From Lentzea aerocolonigenes (lineage in GTDB: Bacteria > Actinomycetota > Actinomycetes > Mycobacteriales > Pseudonocardiaceae), in NCBI RefSeq assembly GCF_000955955.1, contig NZ_JYJG01000007.1, positions 1-64,000 of the forward strand: a stretch of DNA of 64,000 nt. Direction: 5' to 3'. The translations under genes and the position numbers were made by a program. Shown piece by piece: positions 42,324 to 52,253 of this stretch. Each line of letters opens with the position of its first letter. Position 1 is the first letter of the stretch. The notes under the pieces are model-generated. The model was given only the letters and a program-made list of their open reading frames with translations. It did not search any database and was not told where the DNA came from.

Positions 42324-43255
42324 CCCGCACCCTACGGATCGGTACCCGAGGCAGCGCACTGGCGCTCGCGCAGACGGGGACCGTTGCCGAGGCGCTCAAG
42401 GCTGCCGGAGCACAGGTCGAGATCGTCGTCATCAAGACGCCGGGCGACCTCTCCGACGCGCCCATCGCCCAGATCGGCATCGGCGTGTTCACGTCGGCTC
42501 TTCGTGACGCGCTCGCGAACGACGAGATCGACGTCGCCGTCCACTCCTACAAGGACCTCCCGACCGCGCCGGACAAACGTCTGGTGCTCGCGGCGGTGCC
42601 CCAGCGCGAAGACCCGCGCGACGCCCTCGTGGCGCGCGACGGCCTCACGCTCGGCGAGCTGCCGCCGGGGTCCACTGTGGGCACCGGTTCCCCGCGCCGT
42701 GCGGCCCAGCTGGAGGCCCTCGGTCTCGGGCTGAACATCGTTCCGTTGCGCGGCAACGTGGACACGCGGATCGGCAAGGTGCGCAACGGCGAGCTCGACG
42801 CCGTGGTGCTGGCCCGTGCCGGCATCGCGCGCCTCGGCCGCACGAGCGAGATCACCGAGAACCTGGAGCCCATCCAGATGCTTCCCGCACCCGCGCAGGG
42901 TGCGTTGGCAGTCGAGTGCCGGATCGACGACGTCGATGCCGAGCACCTGATCCAGTCCACTTTGGACGATTCGGCCAGCCGGGCCGCTGTGACCGCGGAG
43001 CGCGCCATGCTGGCCGCGCTCGAAGCGGGCTGCAGCGCGCCGGTCGGCGCGCTGGCCGATGTGGTGGAAGACCTCGACGACGAGGGCAAGGTCGTGTACC
43101 GACTTTCCCTGCGCGGGGTCGCAGCGACGCCGGAGAACGATCTCCTCCGCGCGTCCGCCACCGGTGACTTGACCGAAGCTGAGGGACTCGGCCGGGCGCT
43201 GGCCGCCGAGTTGCTCGACCTCGGGGCCGCGGTTCTCAGCGGTCCAGAGGCGTAA
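42320..43255 (+). CDS. hemC: Hydroxymethylbilane synthase (porphobilinogen deaminase)
   Basis: 311 residues from GTG. Joins four porphobilinogens into hydroxymethylbilane. Motifs: [66 protein letters not shown] and the dipyrromethane-cofactor Cys in [12 protein letters not shown]. Normal length. Part of the rex-hemACD operon; hemD follows 18 bp later when its internal ATG is used. Confidence 0.97.
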   Translation: MTRTLRIGTRGSALALAQTGTVAEALKAAGAQVEIVVIKTPGDLSDAPIAQIGIGVFTSALRDALANDEIDVAVHSYKDLPTAPDKRLVLAAVPQREDPRDALVARDGLTLGELPPGSTVGTGSPRRAAQLEALGLGLNIVPLRGNVDTRIGKVRNGELDAVVLARAGIARLGRTSEITENLEPIQMLPAPAQGALAVECRIDDVDAEHLIQSTLDDSASRAAVTAERAMLAALEAGCSAPVGALADVVEDLDDEGKVVYRLSLRGVAATPENDLLRASATGDLTEAEGLGRALAAELLDLGAAVLSGPEA

Positions 43256-43273
43256 TCGATGGGGAGTGCCCTG

Positions 43274-44806
43274 ATGACCCGCGCACGCAAGACCCCCGGA
43301 CGCATCGCCTTCGTGGGCTCCGGCCCAGGCGACACCGGGCTGCTCACGGTCCGGGCCCACGACTTGCTCACCAGGGCTGAACTCGTGGTGACCGACCCGG
43401 ACGTCCCCTCGGACGTCCTCGCGACCGTGGCCGAGGGAGTCGAGGTCCGCCCCGCTGTCGGCGAGTCCGCCGACGTGGCCAAGGACCTGGTGAACGAGGC
43501 GCGCAACGGCGCGACAGTCGTCCGCCTCGTCGCGGGCGACCCGCTGACGCTCGACTCTGTCGTGAAGGAGGCACAGGCGGTCGCGAAGTCGACGATCCCG
43601 TTCGACGTCGTGCCCGGCGTGCCTTCCGGTACCGCGGTCCCGGCCTACGCCGGTGTCGCGCTCGGTGGTGTGCACACCGAGGTCGACGTGCGCGCGGTGA
43701 GCGACTGGGCAGGCCTCGCCGGCTCGCCCGGCACGCTCGTCCTGCACGCGACGGGCTCGCACCTCGCCGAGGCCGCGTCCAACCTGGTCGAGAACGGCCT
43801 GGCGTCCCAGACGCCGGTCGCCGTGACCGCCGAGGGCACCGGCTTCCAGCAGCGCACCATCGACACGACGCTGGCCTCGCTGGCCGCCGACGCCGGTGAG
43901 CTGAGCGGTCCGCTGGTCGTCACGGTCGGTGCTGCGGCTGCCGCGCGTTCGAAGCTCTCCTGGTGGGAGTCGCGGGCGCTGTACGGCTGGCGCGTGCTGG
44001 TCCCGCGGACCAAGGAGCAGGCCGGCGCGATGAGCGAGCGGCTGCACTCGCACGGCGCGATCGCCGTCGAGGTGCCGACGATCTCCGTCGAGCCGCCCCG
44101 CAGCCCCGCGCAGATGGAGCGTTCGGTCAAGGGTCTGGTCGACGGCCGCTACCAGTGGGTCGTCTTCACCTCGACCAACGCCGTGCGCGCCGTGTGGGAG
44201 AAGTTCCGCGAGTTCGGCCTGGACGCCCGTGCGTTCTCCGGCGTGAAGATCGCCTGCGTAGGCGAGGCCACGGCCGCGAAGGTGCGCTCGTTCGGCATCA
44301 TCCCCGAGCTCGTGCCGTCCGGTGAGCAGTCGTCCGAGGGTCTCCTCAACGACTTCCCGCCCTACGACGACATCCTCGACCCGGTCGACCGCGTGCTGCT
44401 GCCGCGGGCCGACATCGCCACCGAGACGCTGGCCGCGGGCCTGCGCGAGCGTGGCTGGGAGATCGACGACGTGACGGCGTACCGCACCGTGCGTGCGGCC
44501 CCGCCGCCCGCCGACACCCGCGAGATGATCAAGTCCGGTGGCTTCGACGCGGTGTGCTTCACCTCGTCGTCGACCGTGCGGAACCTGGTCGGCATCGCGG
44601 GCAAGCCGCACGCCCGCACGCTCGTCGCGTGCATCGGCCCGCAGACCGCCGAGACGGCGCGGGAGTTCGGCCTCCGGGTCGACGTGCAGCCGGAGGAGGC
44701 GAACGTGCCCGCGCTGGTCGACGCGCTGGCCGCCCACGCCGCCCGGTTGCGCGCCGAGGGAGCGCTGCCTCCTCCGCGCAAGACCAAGCGTCTGCGCCGC
44801 AGCTAA
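43274..44806 (+). CDS. hemD: Uroporphyrinogen-III synthase with degenerate N-terminal SUMT-like domain
   Basis: 510 residues from the ATG with GGGGAG 7 nt upstream (ATG 43259 would add five residues). Residues 8-230 resemble a uroporphyrinogen-III methyltransferase: IAFVGSGPGDTGLLTVRAHDLL, VVRLVAGDPL, and FDVVPGVPSGTAVPAYAGVAL. The GGEE segment of active SUMT is missing, so methylation is doubtful. Residues 240-495 are the HemD domain: LYGWRVLVPRTKEQAGAMSERL, VVFTSTNAVRAVW, CVGEATAAKVRSFG, and VCFTSSSTVRNLVG. It cyclises hydroxymethylbilane. The same fusion occurs in other actinomycetes, including Rv0511. Confidence 0.92.
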   Translation: MTRARKTPGRIAFVGSGPGDTGLLTVRAHDLLTRAELVVTDPDVPSDVLATVAEGVEVRPAVGESADVAKDLVNEARNGATVVRLVAGDPLTLDSVVKEAQAVAKSTIPFDVVPGVPSGTAVPAYAGVALGGVHTEVDVRAVSDWAGLAGSPGTLVLHATGSHLAEAASNLVENGLASQTPVAVTAEGTGFQQRTIDTTLASLAADAGELSGPLVVTVGAAAAARSKLSWWESRALYGWRVLVPRTKEQAGAMSERLHSHGAIAVEVPTISVEPPRSPAQMERSVKGLVDGRYQWVVFTSTNAVRAVWEKFREFGLDARAFSGVKIACVGEATAAKVRSFGIIPELVPSGEQSSEGLLNDFPPYDDILDPVDRVLLPRADIATETLAAGLRERGWEIDDVTAYRTVRAAPPPADTREMIKSGGFDAVCFTSSSTVRNLVGIAGKPHARTLVACIGPQTAETAREFGLRVDVQPEEANVPALVDALAAHAARLRAEGALPPPRKTKRLRRS

Positions 44807-44822
44807 GAGACAGAAAGCCGTC

Positions 44823-44853
44823 GGGGCCACTCAAGTAGTCTTTGAGTGGCCCC
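44823..44853 (+). terminator. Hairpin between hemD and hemB
   Basis: GGGGCCACTCAA (44823-44834) pairs perfectly with TTGAGTGGCCCC (44842-44853), loop GTAGTCT. It sits 16 bp after the hemD stop and 27 bp before the hemB ATG, followed by TTCGACTCTCT rather than a clean T-run. Either a partial terminator that tunes hemB and the membrane-gene string, or an mRNA processing/stability element. Confidence 0.65.
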
Positions 44854-44880
44854 TTCGACTCTCTCCACAGGGAGTCCGAC

Positions 44881-45839
<959 letters not shown>

Positions 45840-45855
<16 letters not shown>

Positions 45856-46352
45856 GTCCCGCTCCCGTTCCGAAGCTGATCAACATCTCGCGCTGGCTGT
45901 GGATCGCCAGCGCGGGCATCGGGATGGTCAGGTTCGTCGCGCAGCTCTTCGACCGCGAGACGCTCATCGCCGAGGCGCGCCGGCAGAACCCGGCGCTCGG
46001 TCAGGACCAGATCGACGCCGGCGTGAACGGCGGGATCATGTTCGGGCTGCTGATCGCCGTCGCGATGCTCGTCGCGTACACGCGGCTGGCGAACACGATG
46101 GCGCGCGGGCGGAACTGGGCCCGTGTCGTGCTCACGGTGCTGGGTGCGGCGTCTGTCGCGTTCGGACTGTTCCGGCTGGTCGCGTTCGGCAGCGGAGTGG
46201 CCGCGTCCGTCGGCGTGGAGATGCGGCCGGTCGATCTCGGCGTCACGTTCGTCACGCTGGTCATGGACGCCACCGCGATCGTGCTGATGTACCGCGTGTC
46301 GGCGCACTTCAGGAAGCGCGTCACGGTGGACAGCGACTTCCTGCGGTCCTAA
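45840..46352 (+). CDS. Small membrane protein with NWAR motif (array member 1)
   Basis: 170 residues from a GTG overlapping the hemB end by 16 bp. Four hydrophobic segments: [55 protein letters not shown] and [19 protein letters not shown]. Between segments 2 and 3 is [13 protein letters not shown], repeated in the other array members (KRRNWARIALSL, GQNWARVLLTVLG). No named family recognised. It is the first of a six-gene coupled string between hemB and hemL. Confidence 0.75.
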
Positions 46353-46361
46353 GTTCCGACC

Positions 46362-46805
46362 GTGACGTCTCCGAAGGAATCGGGCACTCCCGGCACGATC
46401 ACCGCGGGCTACTGGCTCGTCGTGACAGGCACGGCGTTGAGTGTGCTGGCCGCGCTGTACGTGCTGCTCAACAAACAGCAGCTGATCGACGCCGCGGCCA
46501 AGATCAACCAGGATCCGAAGGTCACCCAGGACATGATCGTCTCGACGATCACCGGGCTGGTGGTCGTCTCGCTGGTGGTGACGGTCGTGCTGGCCGGGCT
46601 CGGGGTGTGGCTCGCGGGCAAGGTCCGCTCGGGTCTGAAGAAGAGCAGGACCGGCCTGATGATCACCCTGCTGATCGACCTGTTCTTCCAGATGATCACG
46701 AACACGCTCGCCATCGCGACCGTGCTGGTCGCCGTGGCGGGTCTGGTGCTCTTCTACTTCCGCCCGTCGACCGACTACCTGACCGCGCGCGAGCAGACGT
46801 CGTGA
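46362..46805 (+). CDS. Small membrane protein (array member 2)
   Basis: 147 residues from GTG. Predicted segments: YWLVVTGTALSVLAALYVLL, STITGLVVVSLVVTVVLAGLGVWLA, and a long C-terminal one (LMITLLIDLFFQMITNTLAIATVLVAVAGLVLFYF). The central KVRSGLKKSRTGLMITL takes the place of the NWAR motif of its neighbours, so it is the most diverged member. The stop overlaps the next gene by 4 bp (GTGA). Function unknown. Confidence 0.72.
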   Translation: MTSPKESGTPGTITAGYWLVVTGTALSVLAALYVLLNKQQLIDAAAKINQDPKVTQDMIVSTITGLVVVSLVVTVVLAGLGVWLAGKVRSGLKKSRTGLMITLLIDLFFQMITNTLAIATVLVAVAGLVLFYFRPSTDYLTAREQTS

Positions 46806-47200
46806 ACGAAGCTCCGAGGCAGGTGCGGATCGCTGTGGGGGTGTGGCTCGCGACCGCCGTGTTCGTGCTGTTCACGGCTGCCGGCTTGTGGTTCCAGCGC
46901 GGTGAGATCGAGCAACTGAGCAAGAAGCCGCCCGGCGAGGTGACGACGTTCCTGGTCGCGCTGACCGTCATGGCGGTGATCTTCGCCGGTCTCTACGCGT
47001 GGCTGACGAGGCTGTTCCTCAAGCGCCGGAACTGGGCCCGGATCGCGTTGTCGCTCATCGCGATCGTGCACATGATGTGGTTGTTGCTGGTGGGGATCAG
47101 CCCGGCGAGCCTGGTCACGTTGCTGCTCATCTGCGTCGCGATCGTCTTCACGTGGCAGGCGCGTACGGCACAGTGGTTCGCGGAGGTGCGTGAGCAGTGA
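46802..47200 (+). CDS. Small membrane protein with NWAR motif (array member 3)
   Basis: 132 residues from GTG in a GTGA overlap. Four predicted segments (IAVGVWLATAVFVLFTAAGLW; TTFLVALTVMAVIFAGLYAW; IALSLIAIVHMMWLLLV; SLVTLLLICVAIVFTW) with LKRRNWARIALSL between the second and third, as in members 1 and 4. Ends in an amphipathic tail (QARTAQWFAEVREQ). The repeated topology points to gene duplication within the string. Function unknown. Confidence 0.75.
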   Translation: MNEAPRQVRIAVGVWLATAVFVLFTAAGLWFQRGEIEQLSKKPPGEVTTFLVALTVMAVIFAGLYAWLTRLFLKRRNWARIALSLIAIVHMMWLLLVGISPASLVTLLLICVAIVFTWQARTAQWFAEVREQ

Positions 47201-47835
47201 CCGATCCGCAGGACCAAAGCCCGTGGGCGAACCCGGACAAACCGCACGGTGCCTACGAGGTGCAGGCGGTCGGCGACCTGGGTCCGCCGATGCCGCCCGC
47301 GCCCGAACTGGCCCCACCGCAGGCCGGGTACCAGGTGCACCCGGTCAACAACATGGGGTTTCCCATGCCGCCGCTCGCACCCCTGGCGCCCCAGGAACTC
47401 CCGGTGCAGCGTCCGGCGACGATCACGGCGGCGATGTGGATCTGGATCGCGGGTGCGGTGCTCTCCGTCGCGGTGTTCCCGGTGCTGTTCCTCACGAACA
47501 CCGAGTTCTTCCTCGACCAGGGCCCGGAGTCGGACCGCGCGGCCGGTGAGTTCGGGGTGCGGGCGCTGGCGTTGATCTTCGGTTTCCTGATGCTCGTGGC
47601 CGCCGCGCCGTACGTGGCGTTCGCGATCGTGCTGCGCAACGGCCAGAACTGGGCGCGCGTCCTGCTCACGGTCCTCGGGGCGATCGGGTTCCTGTCGACG
47701 TTCGCGATCATGTTCTTCGCGCTGGCGGCGCAGGTGTGGCAGCCGGGCACCGCGATCTGCATCGTCGTGTTGGGACTGACCGTCGCGGCCGTGGTGCTGC
47801 AGTTCCTGCCGGCGTCGAACAGGTACGTGCGGTAG
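47197..47835 (+). CDS. Membrane protein with proline-rich N-terminus and NWAR motif (array member 4)
   Basis: 212 residues from GTG in a GTGA overlap. About 75 N-terminal residues are Pro-rich and cytosolic (PPMPPAPELAPPQAGYQVHPV). Four segments follow: WIWIAGAVLSVAVFPVLFL, ALALIFGFLMLVAAAPYVAF, VLLTVLGAIGFLSTFAIMFF and AICIVVLGLTVAAVVLQFL, with RNGQNWARVLLTVLG between the second and third. The Pro-rich tail may bind partner proteins. Stop overlaps the DUF3093 start (TAGTG). Confidence 0.75.
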   Translation: MTDPQDQSPWANPDKPHGAYEVQAVGDLGPPMPPAPELAPPQAGYQVHPVNNMGFPMPPLAPLAPQELPVQRPATITAAMWIWIAGAVLSVAVFPVLFLTNTEFFLDQGPESDRAAGEFGVRALALIFGFLMLVAAAPYVAFAIVLRNGQNWARVLLTVLGAIGFLSTFAIMFFALAAQVWQPGTAICIVVLGLTVAAVVLQFLPASNRYVR

Positions 47836-48257
47836 TGCCGCTGTACCGCGAGTCCGGCAGCAGCTGGTGGCCGCTCCTGTGGGGACCCGCGTTCGCGGTC
47901 GCCGGATATCTGGTCGAGATGGTCACCGGACCGGCCTCGGCGGGCCTGTGGACGATCGTGGGGCTCGGGCTGATGCTCGGCGCGGTGTTGTGGGTGTACG
48001 GCAGGATCAAGACCGGCAGCATCGCGCTGACGGACTCCGAGGCCCAGTTCGGCAGGGAGAAGCTGCCGGTCGCGATGATCGAGGCCTGCCGGGACGTCGG
48101 TGCGCCGACCGGTGCGCGGGTGCTCGGCGGCGGCTGGTCGGTGCCGAAGGGGACGACGGCGGTGCCGTTGCGCCTGCTCGACGGCACCGTGGTGCTGGCG
48201 TGGGCACGCGATCCGGAAGCCTTGCTCGCAGCCCTGCACCAGGTCGTGAGAGGGTGA
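47835..48257 (+). CDS. DUF3093 membrane protein
   Basis: 140 residues from the GTG in a TAGTG overlap. Two N-terminal helices (WPLLWGPAFAVAGYLVEMV; GLWTIVGLGLMLGAVLWVY) lead into a soluble domain typical of DUF3093: GSIALTDSEAQFGREKLPVAMIEACRDVG and VPLRLLDGTVVLAWARDPEALLAALH. The soluble part resembles a small PH-like beta domain. Function unknown, but the gene is widespread in actinomycetes. GTGA overlap with the next gene. Confidence 0.82.
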   Translation: MPLYRESGSSWWPLLWGPAFAVAGYLVEMVTGPASAGLWTIVGLGLMLGAVLWVYGRIKTGSIALTDSEAQFGREKLPVAMIEACRDVGAPTGARVLGGGWSVPKGTTAVPLRLLDGTVVLAWARDPEALLAALHQVVRG

Positions 48258-48610
48258 GCAACGTGACAGAGGCCGTGACTGAGCAGGAGACCGTCGTGGA
48301 GGAGCCGGAAGCGGCACCGCCCGCCGGACCGAGCCTGCACCAGCCCAAGCGGTGGCTGATCGCCGCGGGCGAGGTCGTCGCGATCGTCCTGCTGGCGTGG
48401 CTCGCCGTGTGGTGCTGGAACCGCGGCGTGGTCAAGCTCTCGTACCCGATCGACGGCCACGACCTGATCTCCACGCGCTACCACGGCAACTGGCTCGGGA
48501 CGGCCGTGGCGTCGCTCACGCTGGCCGTGATCCTGGCGCTCGACGCGGTGCGGCAGGTCGTGCTGGCCCTGCGCACCCGGCCGCAGAAAGCCGCCGACTC
48601 CGACATGTGA
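48254..48610 (+). CDS. Small two-helix membrane protein
   Basis: 118 residues from GTG in a GTGA overlap (GTG 48263 is an alternative). An acidic N-terminus ([16 protein letters not shown]) precedes [22 protein letters not shown] and, after an external loop [25 protein letters not shown], a second helix [24 protein letters not shown]. No family recognised. It is the last gene of the membrane string; the hemL reading frame starts within 12 bp of its stop. Confidence 0.7.
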   Translation: MSNVTEAVTEQETVVEEPEAAPPAGPSLHQPKRWLIAAGEVVAIVLLAWLAVWCWNRGVVKLSYPIDGHDLISTRYHGNWLGTAVASLTLAVILALDAVRQVVLALRTRPQKAADSDM

Positions 48611-48621
48611 GACTGGGGTAC

Positions 48622-49917
48622 GTGACTGCGAGTCGATCCCAGGCCCTGTTCGAGCGCGCCTCCGCGCTGACCCCCGGCGGGGTCAACTCCCCGGTGCGGG
48701 CGTTCCACTCCGTCGGCGGCACTCCGCGTTTCATGGTGCGTGGCGAGGGACCCCACCTGTGGGACGCGGACGGCAACCGGTACGTCGACCTGGTGTCCTC
48801 GTGGGGGCCGATGATCCTCGGGCACGCGCATCCGGACGTCGTGTCCGCCGTGCAGAAGGCGGCGTCGTTCGGGCTGTCGTTCGGCACACCGACCGAGGGT
48901 GAGATCGAGCTCGCGGCCGAGATCATCGACCGCGTGGAGCCTGTCCGGCAGGTCCGCCTGGTCAACTCGGGCACCGAGGCCACGATGAGCGCGATCCGGC
49001 TCGCGCGCGGCTTCACCGAGCGGCGCAAGGTCATCAAGTTCGCCGGCTGCTACCACGGTCACGTCGACGCGTTGCTGGCTCAGGCCGGTTCCGGCGTCGC
49101 GACGCTGGGCCTGCCTTCGTCGCCGGGTGTCACCGGTGCGCAGGCGGAAGACACGATCGTGCTGCCGTACAACGACATCGAGGCCGTGCGGGCGGCGTTC
49201 GCGGAGAACCCGGGCGAGATCGCGTGCGTGATCACCGAGGCGGCGGCGGGCAACATGGGTGCCGTCGCGCCTGGTCCTGACTTCAACGCCGCGTTGCGCT
49301 CGCTCTGCGACGCCGAGGGCGCGTTGCTGATCATGGACGAGGTCATGACCGGGTTCCGCGTCTCGCGGGCCGGCTGGTTCGGCCTGGAGCGCGTGCGCGG
49401 CGACCTCTACACGTTCGGCAAGGTCATGTCGGGTGGTCTGCCCGCGGCTGCCTTCGGTGGTCGCGCGGACGTGATGGCCCGGCTCGCGCCGTCCGGTCCC
49501 GTCTACCAGGCGGGCACGTTGTCCGGTAACCCCGTCGCGGTGGCGGCCGGGCTCGCGACTCTGCGTGCGGCTGACGACCAGGTGTACGCGGCGCTCAACC
49601 GCAACGCGACCCGGTTGGGTGCGCTGTTCACGGCCGCGCTGACCGAGGCCGGTGTCGAGCACCGCGTGCAGTTCGCCGGGAACCTGGTGAGCGTGTTCTT
49701 CGGTTCTTCCGAGGTGAAGGACTACGCGGGCGCGCAGGCTTGTGAGACGTGGCGCTTCCCGCCGTTCTTCCACGCTCTGCTGGAACGAGGCGTCTACGCG
49801 CCGCCGTCGGCGTTCGAGGCCTGGTTCGTGAACGCCGCCATGGGCGAAGAGGAGTTCGCTGTGATCGCTGACGCGTTGCCGATCGCGGCGCGCGCTGCCA
49901 AGGAGGCTCGCCAGTGA
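48622..49917 (+). CDS. hemL: Glutamate-1-semialdehyde 2,1-aminomutase
   Basis: 431 residues from the GTG at 48622 with GGGG upstream (a GTG at 48607 overlapping the preceding stop is possible). Class-III PLP enzyme that converts glutamate-1-semialdehyde to 5-aminolevulinate. Motifs: [79 protein letters not shown], and the Schiff-base Lys in [18 protein letters not shown]. It supplies the step between HemA and HemB but is separated from them by six membrane genes. GTGA overlap with the phosphatase. Confidence 0.97.
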   Translation: MTASRSQALFERASALTPGGVNSPVRAFHSVGGTPRFMVRGEGPHLWDADGNRYVDLVSSWGPMILGHAHPDVVSAVQKAASFGLSFGTPTEGEIELAAEIIDRVEPVRQVRLVNSGTEATMSAIRLARGFTERRKVIKFAGCYHGHVDALLAQAGSGVATLGLPSSPGVTGAQAEDTIVLPYNDIEAVRAAFAENPGEIACVITEAAAGNMGAVAPGPDFNAALRSLCDAEGALLIMDEVMTGFRVSRAGWFGLERVRGDLYTFGKVMSGGLPAAAFGGRADVMARLAPSGPVYQAGTLSGNPVAVAAGLATLRAADDQVYAALNRNATRLGALFTAALTEAGVEHRVQFAGNLVSVFFGSSEVKDYAGAQACETWRFPPFFHALLERGVYAPPSAFEAWFVNAAMGEEEFAVIADALPIAARAAKEARQ

Positions 49918-50543
49918 CCCGCACCGTTGTCCACCTGCTCCGTCATGGTGAGGTCCACAACCCGACCGGGATCCTCTACGGACGGATTCCCGGGTTCCGG
50001 TTGTCGGAGCGCGGCGTGAAGCAGGCGCTGACCGTTGCCGAGTCGTTGGCGGAGAACGACATCGTGCACGTCGTCGCGTCGCCTTTGGAGCGTGCACAGC
50101 AGACTGCCGCACCTATCGCCGACTCGCATCGGCTGGAGTTGGCCACGGATGAGCGGTTGATCGAGGCCGACAACCAGTTCGAGGGGTTGAAGGTCGCGGT
50201 CGGGGACGGGGCGTTGAGATCGCCTCAGCACTGGCCCAAGTTGGTCAACCCGTTCAAGCCTTCGTGGGGTGAGCCCTACATCGAGATCGCTCATCGGATG
50301 TTCGGGGCCGTGCAGAAGGCTCGGGCTGAGGCTGAGGGGCATGAGGCTGTGTGCGTGTCGCATCAGTTGCCCATTTGGACTGTGCGGCGGTTTTTGGAGG
50401 GGAAGCGGATGTGGCACGACCCGCGGAAGCGGGAGTGTTCGCTGGCCTCCTTGACTTCGTTGATCTTCGAGGGTGAGCAGTTGGTTCGGATTGCCTACTC
50501 CGAGCCGGTTGGAGCTACCAATCCTCGGGTGACTGGGGCATGA
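49914..50543 (+). CDS. Histidine phosphatase family protein (phosphoglycerate mutase-like)
   Basis: 209 residues from GTG. Catalytic [19 protein letters not shown] with the phospho-accepting His, second-site [14 protein letters not shown], acid Glu in [14 protein letters not shown], and His in [17 protein letters not shown]. It is the non-glycolytic branch, homologous to Rv0525. Coupled on both sides (hemL by GTGA, tlpA by ATGA), so it belongs to the haem/cytochrome c transcript. Substrate unknown. Confidence 0.88.
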   Translation: MTRTVVHLLRHGEVHNPTGILYGRIPGFRLSERGVKQALTVAESLAENDIVHVVASPLERAQQTAAPIADSHRLELATDERLIEADNQFEGLKVAVGDGALRSPQHWPKLVNPFKPSWGEPYIEIAHRMFGAVQKARAEAEGHEAVCVSHQLPIWTVRRFLEGKRMWHDPRKRECSLASLTSLIFEGEQLVRIAYSEPVGATNPRVTGA

Positions 50544-51097
50544 AACGGCTTCTCGTTCTGCTGTTGCTGGTTTCGGGCTGCACTGTGGGCAAGGATGCCG
50601 CCCAGGTGGGTGCCGGAGACTTCTACCTGGTCGCTCCGGGCGGGCAGGTGAAGATTCGGTACACAGGTGCCGATCGCAAGCAGTTGAAGGGGCTTGAGGG
50701 TGAGTCCCTCATGGAGGACGGCAAGACCGTCAAGCTCTCCGATTACGCGGGTAAGCCCGTTGTCATCAACATCTGGGGTGCTTGGTGTGGTCCTTGCCGG
50801 ACTGAGGCGCCCGAGATGCAGAAGATCTTCGATGCGGGGACCCAGGTTGTGGGGGTCGACGTCAAGGAGACCGCCAAGTCGCATCCGCAGGACTTCATGC
50901 GGGACCGGTCGCTGACGTATCCGTCCATCTACGACGGGTCGTCGCGGTCGTTCATCAACGTGTTCAAGGGGCTGCCGGCCAACACTGTGCCGTCCACGTT
51001 CGTGGTGGACAAGGACCACAAGGTCGCGGCTGTGTTTTTGGTCCCGGTGCTGGCTTCCGATGTCCAGCCCGTGCTGGACGAACTGGCCAGGGAATAG
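50540..51097 (+). CDS. TlpA-family thiol-disulfide lipoprotein (ResA/CcsX-like)
   Basis: 185 residues from ATG in an ATGA overlap. Lipobox LLLVSGC (Cys14). Thioredoxin fold with INIWGAWCGPCRTEAPEMQ, redox Cys83 and Cys86, and cis-Pro in NTVPSTFVVD. It would reduce apocytochrome c haem-binding cysteines outside the membrane, taking electrons from CcdA downstream. Homologue of Rv0526. A bidirectional terminator follows. Confidence 0.9.
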   Translation: MKRLLVLLLLVSGCTVGKDAAQVGAGDFYLVAPGGQVKIRYTGADRKQLKGLEGESLMEDGKTVKLSDYAGKPVVINIWGAWCGPCRTEAPEMQKIFDAGTQVVGVDVKETAKSHPQDFMRDRSLTYPSIYDGSSRSFINVFKGLPANTVPSTFVVDKDHKVAAVFLVPVLASDVQPVLDELARE

Positions 51098-51100
51098 GTG

Positions 51101-51133
51101 AAGGCTCCGGCTCGCCAGCGCGCCGGAGCCTTT
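51101..51133. terminator. Bidirectional terminator between convergent genes
   Basis: AAGGCTCCGGC (51101-51111) pairs with GCCGGAGCCTT (51122-51132), loop of 10 nt, with short T-runs at both ends (TTTC after; complement of GAA before). Serves tlpA and the M64 peptidase gene, whose stop is at 51144. Confidence 0.8.
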
Positions 51134-51143
51134 CGCGTCGGTT

Positions 51144-52124
51144 CTAGTTGGCCGGTGGTGCCGCGGTCAGGGATGGGATCTTGGCCTTGAAGGCCTTGAC
51201 CATCGCGTCTCGGCCGATCGAGTTGAACTGCTTGCCCAGGGTTCGCATGATCGAGTTCGAGGTGGGGCGGTAGAGGCCCGTTTTGTAGTAGCGGGCGCCC
51301 TCTACTGGGGCGATCACGCCGCCGTCCGGGGACGGCTGGCCGAGGTATTCGCCCCACTTGGCGCCTGTGGGGTCCTTGGTCACGTTGATTTCGCGTGGTT
51401 CGGCGCCTGTGTAGGCGGCGTACGGGTAGTCGTACTCGTCGGCCAGACCGCCGATCGAGTGGCCCAGTTCGTGGATGGCGATTTGGCCTGCCTGGGCGTT
51501 GGAGCCTGCTGCGGTGGCCACGGAGCCGCCTGCGCCGCCGTACTTCGAGGTGTTGCCCAGGGCGATGACCTGGTCGGCCTGGGGGGCTGCGGCGGCGTAC
51601 TCCTTGGCCTTGGTCTCGTTCACGCAGAGGAGGCGTTCGGTGTTCGGGTCGCGGCCCTGGCACCAGAAGCCCATGTCCAGCGCGGTGTCTTTGAAGAGGT
51701 CCTTGGTCGGGTCGTGGTCCACGCCGGACTCGTTGGAGATGACGTTGACCTGCCAGACGTTGAAGTAGTCCTTGTACTCCTTGAACGGTTCCACGGAGGA
51801 GAGCTCGTCCCACTTGCTCTGCACGTTGGCCGAGTAGGTGTCCAGGTCGGCTGCTGTGTAGCCGTCGCCTACGAAGACCAGGTCGAAGGCGTCGGCGGAG
51901 TCGCGGGTGCCCCAGATCTTGCTGACTTCGGCTGTGGCGAGGGTTTTGAAGCCCGTCGTCTTCTCGGCTGGGGCTTTCGGGGACAGGGCTTGGGTGATGG
52001 AGCCGTCCTCGTTGAAGACCTCGCGCCACTCCATTGCCGGGGCTGCGCCGCCGACCGGTGACTGGGCGAACAGGGCCAGCGCGGTCACGGTCAGCGCAGG
52101 GAGGAGCAGCCGGGAACGATGCAT
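51144..52124 (-). CDS. Secreted M64-family zinc metallopeptidase
   Basis: 326 residues with a Sec signal peptide (LLLPALTVTALALFAQSPVGGA, cleavage near residue 28). The IgA-peptidase M64 core has FDLVFVGDGYTAADLDTYS, FKEYKDYFNVWQVNV, and the zinc site AIHELGHSIGGLADEYDYPY (HExxH with a downstream acidic ligand). Cys pairs around CQGRDPNTERLLC fit an extracellular enzyme. It lies antiparallel between tlpA and ccdA, which are normally adjacent, so it is probably a lineage-specific insertion. Natural substrate unknown. Confidence 0.85.
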   Translation of the reverse strand: MHRSRLLLPALTVTALALFAQSPVGGAAPAMEWREVFNEDGSITQALSPKAPAEKTTGFKTLATAEVSKIWGTRDSADAFDLVFVGDGYTAADLDTYSANVQSKWDELSSVEPFKEYKDYFNVWQVNVISNESGVDHDPTKDLFKDTALDMGFWCQGRDPNTERLLCVNETKAKEYAAAAPQADQVIALGNTSKYGGAGGSVATAAGSNAQAGQIAIHELGHSIGGLADEYDYPYAAYTGAEPREINVTKDPTGAKWGEYLGQPSPDGGVIAPVEGARYYKTGLYRPTSNSIMRTLGKQFNSIGRDAMVKAFKAKIPSLTAAPPAN

Positions 52125-52253
52125 GCGCTGACGCTAAGCAACCGTGATGTCACCCACAAGGCGGCAATCGTCGGTACTTCGGAGCAGGTGTGGTGGCTGC
52201 AAAAGGTGATGCCGGTGGGTGGGTGATCTGGGCAACTACCTACTCTGAGGTGT

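Noticed and set aside
42332..44830. 832-residue open frame antisense to hemC and hemD
   Set aside because: Shadow frame typical of third-position GC bias; both sense genes are complete and unmistakable.
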